A stretch of 64,000 nt of DNA, taken from the NCBI GenBank assembly GCA_050261675.1, contig JBLNDO010000047.1, positions 7,944-71,943 on the forward strand. The letters are read 5' to 3'. Origin of the DNA: DASUBN01 sp050261675. Its GTDB lineage: Bacteria > Pseudomonadota > Gammaproteobacteria > Natronospirales > REEB76. Positions 48,097 to 55,403 of this stretch are shown here, piece by piece; within the stretch, counting starts at the first letter, position 1, and the number at the start of each line of letters is the position of its first letter. Made by a program: the position numbers and the translations under genes. The notes under the pieces were generated by a model, which saw only the letters and a program-made list of their open reading frames with translations, did not search any database and was not told where the DNA came from.

Positions 48097-48492
48097 ATGT
48101 CCAGAAACTTGCTGTTCATCGTTTCCGCCGTGGTCGCCGTCGCCGGCTGTTCCTCGATACAACAGGCCATGGGTGGTCTCACGGTCAAGGATTACACGGC
48201 CAAGACAGGCCAACGCGTGATGGCCGGCCAGGCGGAGCCAAAATCCGACTACGGTTGCACCAAAGTCAGCCAGGAATCGCAGGATTTCGGTCTCTCCGGC
48301 AACATGGACAAGGCCGCGGCCACCGAGAAGATCACCCAGGTGGCGGTGGATACCGCCCCGTCGAAGGGCGCAAATTACGCCTACGTGATCATCCCGTCCG
48401 AGACCAGCGTCATGGGCTTCAACGTCAACGCCTTCAAGGACGCCCAAGTCGCCTATTACAAGTGTTCCAGCCTGCCGCCTCCGGCCAAGTAA
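48097..48492 (+). CDS. Small lipoprotein of unknown function
   Basis: This 131-residue protein has a signal peptide with lipobox AVAGCSS (Cys at about 18), so it is a predicted outer- or inner-membrane lipoprotein. The rest holds two more cysteines (DYGCTKV, YYKCSSL) and a central stretch that may form a compact alpha/beta domain. I do not recognise the family. GAGGTT lies 8-13 bases before the ATG. A hairpin follows the stop. Confidence 0.7.
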   Translation: MSRNLLFIVSAVVAVAGCSSIQQAMGGLTVKDYTAKTGQRVMAGQAEPKSDYGCTKVSQESQDFGLSGNMDKAAATEKITQVAVDTAPSKGANYAYVIIPSETSVMGFNVNAFKDAQVAYYKCSSLPPPAK

Positions 48493-48515
48493 GCGCCTGA
48501 CTTCACAGGAATGCG

Positions 48516-48550
48516 CAAATCCCGGGGATGCGGCAGCATCCCGGGGTTTG
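48516..48550 (+). terminator. Hairpin after the lipoprotein gene
   Basis: CAAATCCCGGGGATGC and GCATCCCGGGGTTTG around a GGCA loop form about 15 pairs with one bulged G and one G-T. Only three T follow inside the stem, so termination strength is uncertain, but the position 24 bp after the stop fits. Confidence 0.55.
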
Positions 48551-48552
48551 CC

Positions 48553-48669
48553 GTGCACGGCATGTTCTTTGTCTTCGACGAGACCGGCGACGCGGCTCAT
48601 CTGGCCCATGCACCCTGGGGAAACTGGCACGTAGACTCGCGGCGCAGGAAGAGCATGATGATTCCCTGA
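48553..48669 (+). other. Possible 38-residue reading frame
   Basis: A GTG-started frame reads MHGMFFVFDETGDAAHLAHA and ends SRRRKSMMIP. It has no clear ribosome-binding site and starts just after the hairpin. It may be a short gene, a gene remnant, or chance. I recognise no family. It is the only coding-like stretch in the gap before the cupin genes. Confidence 0.15.
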
Positions 48670-48690
48670 TGTTGGCCTGGAGGGCAGTCC

Positions 48691-49053
48691 ATGGACGTGG
48701 AGGTGGTGCTGAAGAGATTCGAAAAGCCCGATGAGCTGCGCGTGCTGAAGAAGGGCCGATTCGAGATCGTGCGCCTGGGGGGCATGACCATCGGTCGCGC
48801 CACCTACGAACCCGGCTGGAAATGGTCGGAGCACGTGGGCAAGGATCTCGGCCAGGCGCGCTGCTCGGTGGAACACGTGGGTCTGGTGGTGGCGGGTATC
48901 GCCACGGCGGCTTTCGCCGATGGCCGGGTCATTGAACTTAAGGCCGGGAATCTCTTCTATATCCCGCCGGTTCCCCATGACAGCTGGGTCATCGGCGACG
49001 AGCCTTACGTCTCATTGCATTTCATGGGCGCTGAGAAATACGCTGCCAAGTAA
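48691..49053 (+). CDS. Cupin-domain protein 1
   Basis: This 120-residue single-domain protein fits the cupin fold, with WKWSEHVGKDLG and EHVGLVVAGIATAAF followed by LKAGNLFYIPPVPHDSWV, giving possible metal-binding histidines. Small cupins of this kind bind metals or act as isomerases or dioxygenases. No specific reaction is indicated. It is followed after 16 bp by a second, different cupin gene on the same strand. Confidence 0.78.
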   Translation: MDVEVVLKRFEKPDELRVLKKGRFEIVRLGGMTIGRATYEPGWKWSEHVGKDLGQARCSVEHVGLVVAGIATAAFADGRVIELKAGNLFYIPPVPHDSWVIGDEPYVSLHFMGAEKYAAK

Positions 49054-49069
49054 AAGGAGCAGATCGAAC

Positions 49070-49447
49070 GTGAACACCAAGCCCGACTATCCCTACGAGA
49101 CCCACCTGGACATCAAGTTCAAGCCCCTGGAACTGGTGGACCTGAAGACCCTGATCGATGCGGTGCAGCATCCCTGGTACAACCAGACCCTCACCAAGGT
49201 GAACGGTTCGGTGGTGCGCCTCGGCGTGATGCAGGGCGAGTACCACTGGCACAAGCACGATGACGATGACGAGTTTTTCTACGTCATCGAAGGACTGTTC
49301 TGCATCGACCTGGAGGACCGGGTGGTGGAACTCAAGCCCCGCCAGGGATTCACGGTCCCCAAGGGTGTGGTGCACCGTACCCGGGCGCCGGAACGTTCTA
49401 TCATTCTCATGGTGGAGAACGCCGGCATCATCCCGACGGGGGATTGA
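49070..49447 (+). CDS. Cupin-domain protein 2
   Basis: This 125-residue cupin has the motif-1 metal site EYHWHKHDDDDEFFYVIEG (HxH with a later Glu) and the motif-2 stretch PRQGFTVPKGVVHRT. It starts at a GTG (49070) with AAAGGAG about ten bases upstream. A longer frame in the same phase runs back into the preceding gene and is rejected. The complete metal-binding set suggests a working enzyme, but the substrate is unknown. Confidence 0.85.
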   Translation: MNTKPDYPYETHLDIKFKPLELVDLKTLIDAVQHPWYNQTLTKVNGSVVRLGVMQGEYHWHKHDDDDEFFYVIEGLFCIDLEDRVVELKPRQGFTVPKGVVHRTRAPERSIILMVENAGIIPTGD

Positions 49448-49618
49448 AAGAGGGTCGGATCGGCATGGCCGCGTCCGGCGGCATTTCCACGGCCGGAATA
49501 CGCGCCGGCATTGCGAGCGTTGAGCGGGACGTCTTCCGGGATGCCTGCACTTGGGGCAAACTGGTCGTCCTGCGCACCGGGCGCCAAGACCCGGCCATAC
49601 CCCTAGGGAGAGCTTGGC

Positions 49619-50782
49619 ATGACGCTCGCGGCGGTACTGCTACTGCTGTGCCTCCTGGCCATGAGCATGCTGATGGGCGTGCTCGTGCTGGTGGTGGCGC
49701 GCGGCGAGCGCAAATCCTTGGCCTTGCGCCTCTGGGGCTGGGGCCTGATCGTTTATGGCTTGGGCATGCTCACCATCATCTCGGTGCAGTGGCTGCCCTA
49801 TGGCCTGACCCAGACGCTCGGCAACAGCCTGATCTCCTTCTCCGCCTTGCTCACCGCCTCCGGCGTCTTCATGCACGTGCCGGAGCGCCCTGGCCTGCGG
49901 TTCATGGCGGGTGCTCTGGCGGTCGTCGTGGTCTTGTTGACCCTGAACCATCTTACGCGCGGCTACCTGATTCTCGATATCGCCGCGCCGACGCTCTATG
50001 CCACGCTGCTATACATCGTCGTCTCCTGGCAACTGATACGGCACCCGCCACCGGCAGCCAAGGCGGCGGCAAACTTCCTGGTGACCACGATCCTGCTCAC
50101 CCTGGTGGTGTGGAACGTCCGGCTCGCATTCATCTGGGTAAGCCTTGGCGGGACATCCGACCCCAATCGCGCGAATTTCGCGCAGGCGGCGTTCGCCATT
50201 TTCCAGCTGCTGCTGGTGGTGTCTTCTACGCTCGGGCTGATGTGGGTCGAGGTGCGCCTGATGGAGCACGACCTCCGGCGCTCCGCTTTCACGGATCTGC
50301 TGACCGGGCTGCCGAACCGTCGCGCCATGCTGCAGCGTTTTGACGCAGAGGTGGCCCGCTGCAGGCGCCAGAGGGAAAGTTTCGGCCTCGTGTTGTTCGA
50401 CATCGACCTGTTCAAGCAGATCAACGATACCTGCGGCCATTTCGTGGGCGATACCGTGTTGCAGCACATCGCGGCGACGCTCGACGGCACCAAGCGCGCC
50501 GAGGACATACTGGGGCGCATCGGCGGCGAGGAGTTCCTGTTGCTGCTCCCTCATCACCACACCCGGGAGGCATCGCTGCGCGCCGCAGAGCGGCTGCGCG
50601 GGGCGGTGGAGGGGGCCCGCAGCCATGAGGAGATGGCCACACCCACGGCCACCGTTAGCGGCGGGGTCGCCATGTATCCCGAGGACGGGGAAGACTGGGA
50701 CCGGCTCTACATGGCCGCCGACCGGCGCATGTACCGCGCCAAGCACGCCGGCCGCAACCAGGTCATGGGGACCGACGAATGA
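49619..50782 (+). CDS. Membrane-bound diguanylate cyclase (GGDEF)
   Basis: This 387-residue protein has about six to seven N-terminal helices (1-210) and a C-terminal GGDEF domain (about 220-385) beginning AFTDLLTGLPNRRAML. The active site is GGEEF at 302-306, which is catalytically competent, and an RAED sequence five residues earlier is a complete inhibitory I-site (RxxD). It should make c-di-GMP and be subject to product inhibition. The signal sensed by the membrane part is not known. Confidence 0.93.
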   Translation: MTLAAVLLLLCLLAMSMLMGVLVLVVARGERKSLALRLWGWGLIVYGLGMLTIISVQWLPYGLTQTLGNSLISFSALLTASGVFMHVPERPGLRFMAGALAVVVVLLTLNHLTRGYLILDIAAPTLYATLLYIVVSWQLIRHPPPAAKAAANFLVTTILLTLVVWNVRLAFIWVSLGGTSDPNRANFAQAAFAIFQLLLVVSSTLGLMWVEVRLMEHDLRRSAFTDLLTGLPNRRAMLQRFDAEVARCRRQRESFGLVLFDIDLFKQINDTCGHFVGDTVLQHIAATLDGTKRAEDILGRIGGEEFLLLLPHHHTREASLRAAERLRGAVEGARSHEEMATPTATVSGGVAMYPEDGEDWDRLYMAADRRMYRAKHAGRNQVMGTDE

Positions 50783-50886
50783 GATTCACCTGCCGGTCGC
50801 GCGATGCAAAATGAACGATTCGCGTTCAATACTGTCTTTGTCTTGAATACGGTGTTCAGGTTCGGTCAGTCACACGGGGAAACGTC

Positions 50887-51765
50887 ATGCGGATTGCGGA
50901 AACAGTTTTGATTGCCATGATGCCGGTTTCCGGCGCGATTGCGGCCGGAGACTCCGTGAGCCTGGTGCAGAACGAATATGCCTTCGCGCGCGACGTGGCC
51001 GAGCACGGCATCCGCGACGGCTTCCTTATGCACCTGGACAAGCAATCCATCACCTTCGCCCCCAAGCCTGTCAATGCCTTCGATTTCTATGCCCAGAAGA
51101 AACCCAACTCCACCAAACTCGATTGGTATCCGGTGTATGCCGTGGTCTCGGCGGACGGCGCCTTCGGCGTGGATACGGGCCCTTGGACCGCGAGTTATAC
51201 CCAGGACGGGACCGAGAAGAGCGCCAACGGCGAGTGGCTGACGGTGTGGGCGAAGGACCAGTCCGGCGCTTGGCACGCCCTGTTCGACGGCGGCGTCACC
51301 CATGCTGCGCCCGAAAGCCCCGTGAAGGGCATCCCGGAAGACGCGCCGGTGATGCAGCTTCCCGCCCTGACGGCGCCTGCATCCGGCGTCGACGCGACCC
51401 AGGCGCAGATTGCCCAGCAGGAGAACCAATTCTCCGACGATGCCGCCCACGGTTTGAAGGCCGCTTACGAGGCTGCAGCGGCTGCCGACATCCATGTGCT
51501 GCTCGACAACGGTCAGCCTTTGCTGGGCCGTGAAGAGGCGCTCACGGTGATGCCGGCGATGCCGGCCGGCCTGCATTGGGTGCCCATGGGCGGAAGCGTG
51601 GCCCGCTCCGGCGACCTCGGCTACGTCTATGGCATGACCTACAAGACGGCAGATGAGAAACACGCCTCGCCCGTGGGCGTGTACATGCACGTCTGGCGGC
51701 GCGACCAGGACGGCTGGAAGCTCCTCATCTCCGAGGACCAGCCGTTGCCGCCGGCCAAGAACTAG
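50887..51765 (+). CDS. Secreted protein with two NTF2/SnoaL-like domains
   Basis: This 292-residue protein has a signal peptide (about 1-20, MMPVSGAIAAG). Two halves (about 25-145 and 170-290) each look like a DUF4440/SnoaL barrel: the first begins LVQNEYAFARDVAEHGIRDGFL, the second AQQENQFSDDAAHGLKAAYE, and both end in a Trp-rich segment (WHALFDGGV, WRRDQDGWKLLISED). It is probably periplasmic. The function of such tandem proteins is not known. Confidence 0.72.
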   Translation: MRIAETVLIAMMPVSGAIAAGDSVSLVQNEYAFARDVAEHGIRDGFLMHLDKQSITFAPKPVNAFDFYAQKKPNSTKLDWYPVYAVVSADGAFGVDTGPWTASYTQDGTEKSANGEWLTVWAKDQSGAWHALFDGGVTHAAPESPVKGIPEDAPVMQLPALTAPASGVDATQAQIAQQENQFSDDAAHGLKAAYEAAAAADIHVLLDNGQPLLGREEALTVMPAMPAGLHWVPMGGSVARSGDLGYVYGMTYKTADEKHASPVGVYMHVWRRDQDGWKLLISEDQPLPPAKN

Positions 51766-51769
51766 ACTC

Positions 51770-52183
51770 TCAGCCCGCGCGGCTTTCCAGGATCTCCCGC
51801 ACCGTCTCCACGGCGGCGCGCATCTTCTTTTCCGGCGTCACCGCAATGAACACGGTGTCGTCGCCCGCCAAGGTTCCCACCACACCGTCGATGGCGTGCT
51901 CGTCCAGGAGCACAGCCAGGGCCTGGGCGTAGCCCGGACGGGTCTTGATGATGACGAGGTTCGGCGCCGCCGCGGAGACGGCGTAGGCGGGGAGTTCCGT
52001 GGGGATGGGCTCCACCCGCTGGTACCGCCCGGCGAGTTTCTGCACGCCGAGCTTGGCCAAGTGGCGCGACAAGGTCGGTTGCGTGACCTTATGGCCCTCG
52101 CGTCTCAACAGGTCCAGGAATTCCGCCTGGTCGGTCACTTCCCGTTCGGAGGCGAGCTTGAGGATGGATTCATCCAGCGTCAT
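51770..52183 (-). CDS. argR: Arginine repressor ArgR
   Basis: This 137-residue regulator has an N-terminal winged HTH (EREVTDQAEFLDLLRREGHKVTQPTLSRHL region, with the typical TQ.TLSR) and a C-terminal oligomerisation and arginine-binding domain with VVGTLAGDDTVFIAV. It is shorter than E. coli ArgR (156), mainly at the N-terminus. It is divergent from the arginine operon and would repress it when arginine is plentiful. A 6-bp hairpin (CCGGCT/AGCCGG, 52200-52218) lies in its leader. Confidence 0.92.
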   Translation of the reverse strand: MTLDESILKLASEREVTDQAEFLDLLRREGHKVTQPTLSRHLAKLGVQKLAGRYQRVEPIPTELPAYAVSAAAPNLVIIKTRPGYAQALAVLLDEHAIDGVVGTLAGDDTVFIAVTPEKKMRAAVETVREILESRAG

Positions 52184-52227
52184 GGGACACCCCGGTCATC
52201 CGGCTGCAAAAAAGCCGGCCTAAAGTA

Positions 52228-52286
52228 TTGCATCGGGTCGAATTAAACTGTATATAGACGCATTAAATACCATTATAACCGGTATT
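52228..52286 (+). promoter_or_regulatory. Promoter and operator candidate of the arginine operon
   Basis: TTGCAT (52228-52233) and TATATA (52251-52256), 17 bases apart, fit a sigma-70 promoter. Just downstream, AATACC (52266-52271) and GGTATT (52281-52286) form an inverted repeat in an AT-rich tract. No clean pair of E. coli-type ARG boxes is seen, only a single ATTCA half-site at 52287-52291. ArgR binding here is inferred. Confidence 0.55.
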
Positions 52287-52298
52287 ATTCAAGAGAAG

Positions 52299-53474
52299 AT
52301 GCATATTTTCAAGGAATCGCCGGAGACGGCGCCGCTGCCGGCCCTTTTACCCACCTATGCGCCGTACCCCTTCCCGCTGGTGGCGGGACAGGGCGCGGAA
52401 GTCACGGATGCGGACGGTGGTGTGTGGCTCGACTTCTACGGCGGCCACTGTGTGGCCGGCACCGGCCATAGCCATCCCAGGGTGGCGGCGGCGTTGTCGG
52501 AACAGGCCCGGAAGCTCATCTTCTATTCCGCCGCGGCGCGCCTGCCCGTGCGGGACGAGGCGGCCGAGGCGCTGGTCGGGTTCGCGCCCGGAGGGCTCGC
52601 GTCGGTGTTCTTCTGCAATTCCGGAGCGGAGGCCAATGAGAGCGCCCTCAAGGTGGCGGCCCAGCTCACCGGGCGCGGCCGTTTCACGGCGTTCAGAGGT
52701 TCCTTCCACGGCCGCACGCTGCTTGCCCTGTCGGTGACGGACTCGCCCGCCCTCAAGAAAGGCCTGGAGTCCTTCGTCGTGCCGGTGGATTTTCTGCCCT
52801 TCGGTGATCCGCAGGCGCTTGAAGCCGTGGATCTCTCGGGATCCGCGGCGGTGATCGTCGAACCCATCCAGTCCATGGCGGGTTGCAGTACCGCCACCCA
52901 GGCCTGGTTCCGGATGCTGGCGGAAAAATGCCGCCGCGCCGGGACCCTGTTGATTTTCGACGAAGTGCAAACCGGCATGGGGCGGATGGGAACACCGTTC
53001 GCCGCCCAGTTCTACGGCATCACTCCTGACATGCTCACCCTCGCCAAGGGCATCGCCTCCGGCGTGCCCATGGGCGCCTTGCTCATGAGCGAAACGGTTG
53101 CGCAGGCCCTGAAACCAGGAGACCTGGGCAGCACCTTCGGGGGCGGGCCCATCGCCTGTGCGGCGCTGCTCGCAACCCTGGAGGTCATCCGCTCGGAAAA
53201 TCTGATGGCGAACGCCGCCCGTCAGTCCGGGCGCATCCGCGCCGGCCTGGCCGGCAGCTGCGTTGCCGAGATCCGCGGCGAAGGCCTGCTCTTGGGCCTC
53301 AAGGCCGGCGCGAGGGCGGGGTCCCTCAAGGAATACCTCCAGGAGCGGCACATGCTGGTGGGCGGCTCCTCGGATCCGGAAGTGCTCAGGCTCATGCCGC
53401 CGCTCACGGTCTCGGACGCCCAGGTCGACCGGCTGCTCGCGGCCATCCGCGCATTCGGTGACGGCGCGAAGTGA
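52299..53474 (+). CDS. argD: Acyl-ornithine aminotransferase ArgD
   Basis: This 391-residue PLP-dependent class III aminotransferase makes N-acyl-ornithine from N-acyl-glutamate semialdehyde. It has the PLP-lysine motif TLAKGIASGVPMGALL, FDEVQTGMGRMG and NSGAEANESALK. The N-terminal segment LDFYGGHCVAGTGHSHP resembles Bacteroidetes ArgD (YGGHAV.) rather than the usual proteobacterial form. It is first in the operon and overlaps the next gene by four bases. N-acetyl versus N-succinyl substrate cannot be settled from this sequence. Confidence 0.9.
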   Translation: MHIFKESPETAPLPALLPTYAPYPFPLVAGQGAEVTDADGGVWLDFYGGHCVAGTGHSHPRVAAALSEQARKLIFYSAAARLPVRDEAAEALVGFAPGGLASVFFCNSGAEANESALKVAAQLTGRGRFTAFRGSFHGRTLLALSVTDSPALKKGLESFVVPVDFLPFGDPQALEAVDLSGSAAVIVEPIQSMAGCSTATQAWFRMLAEKCRRAGTLLIFDEVQTGMGRMGTPFAAQFYGITPDMLTLAKGIASGVPMGALLMSETVAQALKPGDLGSTFGGGPIACAALLATLEVIRSENLMANAARQSGRIRAGLAGSCVAEIRGEGLLLGLKAGARAGSLKEYLQERHMLVGGSSDPEVLRLMPPLTVSDAQVDRLLAAIRAFGDGAK

Positions 53475-54469
53475 AGCATTTCACCCATATCGCCGATCTC
53501 GGCGCCGAGGGCGTCGCTTCGGTCCTGGACGAAGCCCTGGGCTGGAAGAAGCAGGCGCCGGGCGCGCACCTTGCCGGCAAGCTTCTCGGCATGGTGTTCT
53601 TCAACCCCTCCCTGCGTACCCGCGCCTCCTTCGAGGCGGCCATGCTCAGGGGCGGCGGCAATGCCATCGTGCTGGACGTGGGCAACGGCGTCTGGAAGCT
53701 GGAGGACCGGGCGGGCGCCGTCATGGACGGTGACCGGCCGGAGCATATCCGCGAGGCTATTCCCGTGCTCGGGCGCTATGCCGACGCCCTGGCGGTGCGC
53801 ACCTTCGGCGCGCTGCAGGATGACGATGCGGATGCGGCGGATCCGGTGCTGAACGCCTTCCGCGAACTTGCGGGCGTGCCGGTCATCAGTATGGAATCGG
53901 CCCGGGAACATCCCTGCCAGGGTCTGGCGGACTTGCTCACTTTGCGCGAGAACTTCGGCGGCACCAAGGGTTTGCCCGTGACCTTGACTTGGGCGCCCCA
54001 CATCAAACCGCTGCCCAAGGCCGTGCCCCATTCCTTCCTGCTGACCGCCGCCGCCGCCGGCTGCGAGGTCAGGGTGACCCACCCGCAAGGCTTCGACCTG
54101 CACCCGGGTGTGCTGGAGGAGGCGCGCCGCTACGCGAAACAGAGCGGCGGATCCGTGACCGTCACCCAGGACCGCCAGGCTGCGCTCGCCGGCAGCCGTG
54201 CCGTCTACGCGAAAGCCTGGGGTCCCAATACCGCGCAAGTGCCTGCCGCGGCAGCGGTGGAACGAATCGCCGTCCACAAGGACTGGCTCGTCGGCCCCGC
54301 CGTCCTCGCCGCGGCGAAGGACCCGGTCTTCCTCCATTGCTTGCCGGTCCGGCGCAACGTGGAGGTGGCGGACGCGGTGTTGGACGGCAAGGCCAGCCGT
54401 GTGATCGACGAAGCCGAGAACCGTTTCCACGTGCAGCGGGTGCTCCTGCACCGGCTGCTCAATGCCTGA
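53471..54469 (+). CDS. argF': N-acyl-ornithine transcarbamylase, N-succinyl type predicted (ArgF')
   Basis: This 332-residue enzyme is a transcarbamylase with carbamoyl-phosphate motifs FFNPSLRTR (43-51), HPCQ (147-150) and HCLPVRRN (289-296). It is not a normal OTCase: Trp75 in VWKLE, the WAPHIKPLPKAVP loop and the IDEAENR end are those of the N-acyl-ornithine group. Position 90 is Pro in DGDRPEH. In the Xanthomonas acetylornithine enzyme it is Glu92, and in Bacteroides fragilis succinylornithine transcarbamylase it is Pro90. I therefore predict that it forms N-succinylcitrulline. The GTG start overlaps argD. Confidence 0.88.
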   Translation: MKHFTHIADLGAEGVASVLDEALGWKKQAPGAHLAGKLLGMVFFNPSLRTRASFEAAMLRGGGNAIVLDVGNGVWKLEDRAGAVMDGDRPEHIREAIPVLGRYADALAVRTFGALQDDDADAADPVLNAFRELAGVPVISMESAREHPCQGLADLLTLRENFGGTKGLPVTLTWAPHIKPLPKAVPHSFLLTAAAAGCEVRVTHPQGFDLHPGVLEEARRYAKQSGGSVTVTQDRQAALAGSRAVYAKAWGPNTAQVPAAAAVERIAVHKDWLVGPAVLAAAKDPVFLHCLPVRRNVEVADAVLDGKASRVIDEAENRFHVQRVLLHRLLNA

Positions 54470-54482
54470 GAGGAGAGACGCC

Positions 54483-55403
54483 ATGTCCATTGCCCCCGAC
54501 AGTTATGCCAGCCTGCGTTCCGCCGCCCAGTACGTGCGCGCCTTCCGCGGCAAGACCTTCGTCTTCAAGCTGGGCGGCGAAGTGTTGGAGGATCCGGCGG
54601 TGCGCCGCGCGGTCTGCGAGCAGCTCGCCGTGCTGTGGAGCTTCTCCATCAAGCTGGTGCTGGTGCACGGCGGCGGCACGGGCATCGACGCCCTATGCGA
54701 GACCCTGCAGCTGCCGGTGGAGAAGGTGGCCGGCCGGCGCGTCACCACCGCCCAGGTGCTGGATGCCGCCAAGATGGTGCTGGCGGGCAGCCTGCACACC
54801 GATCTTCTGGCGGACCTGCGGGCCGCGGGCCTGCCGGTCACGGGGGTGAGTGGCGTGGACGGCGGCCTCCTGACCGCGCGCAAGCGCCAGCCGGTGCAGA
54901 TCAAGGACGACGCCGGGCAATCCCAGTTCGTGGACTTCGGCCTGGTGGGGGACATCGAGAAGGTGAACCCGCAGCTCCTGCAGCATCTGTTGCAGGGCGA
55001 GTACGTGCCGGTGATCACGCCGCTCTCCGCCAACGACAAGGGCGAGGTGTTCAACACCAACGCCGACACCGTGGCCGCGGAAGTCGCCTCCGCGCTCGGC
55101 GCCGAGAAGCTGTTCTTTCTGCTGAAGGTGCCGGGCCTCCTGGAGGACCTCGGCCGGCCCACGAGCCTCGTGCCTTACGCCACGCTGGAGGGCATCGAGG
55201 GCCTGGAGAAATCCGGCAAGGTATCGGGCGGCATGCGCCCCAAGCTCGCTGCCGTACGCGCCGCGCTCACCCATGGCGTGGCGAGCGCGCACCTCGTGAG
55301 CGGCGTGCTGCCGGACGCGGTCCTGACCGAGGTGTTCACCAACCAGGGCAGCGGCACCATGGTGGTGGCGCGGGAAAACCGCCCCAAGGAAAACGCGGCG
55401 TGA
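54483..55403 (+). CDS. argB: N-acyl-glutamate kinase ArgB
   Basis: This 306-residue amino-acid kinase phosphorylates N-acetyl- or N-succinylglutamate. It has FKLGGEVLED, the HGGGTGID loop (TGI where most have PQI), VDGGLLTARK and NTNADTVAAEVASAL. The N-terminal AAQYVRAFRGKTFVF resembles the kinase part of NAGS-type and Xanthomonas NAGS/K proteins, but no acetyltransferase domain follows, so it does not supply the first step. The start at 54483 follows GAGGAG; an in-frame ATG at 54462 lies within argF'. Confidence 0.92.
   Translation: MSIAPDSYASLRSAAQYVRAFRGKTFVFKLGGEVLEDPAVRRAVCEQLAVLWSFSIKLVLVHGGGTGIDALCETLQLPVEKVAGRRVTTAQVLDAAKMVLAGSLHTDLLADLRAAGLPVTGVSGVDGGLLTARKRQPVQIKDDAGQSQFVDFGLVGDIEKVNPQLLQHLLQGEYVPVITPLSANDKGEVFNTNADTVAAEVASALGAEKLFFLLKVPGLLEDLGRPTSLVPYATLEGIEGLEKSGKVSGGMRPKLAAVRAALTHGVASAHLVSGVLPDAVLTEVFTNQGSGTMVVARENRPKENAA

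Noticed and set aside
52266..52291. A canonical E. coli ARG box
   Set aside because: Only one ATTCA half-site is present, and the left half (ACCGG) does not match TGAAT.
53471..54469. Classical ornithine carbamoyltransferase (ArgF)
   Set aside because: Trp75, the PEHI loop and the C-terminal IDEAENR segment are those of the N-acyl-ornithine group, not of OTCase.
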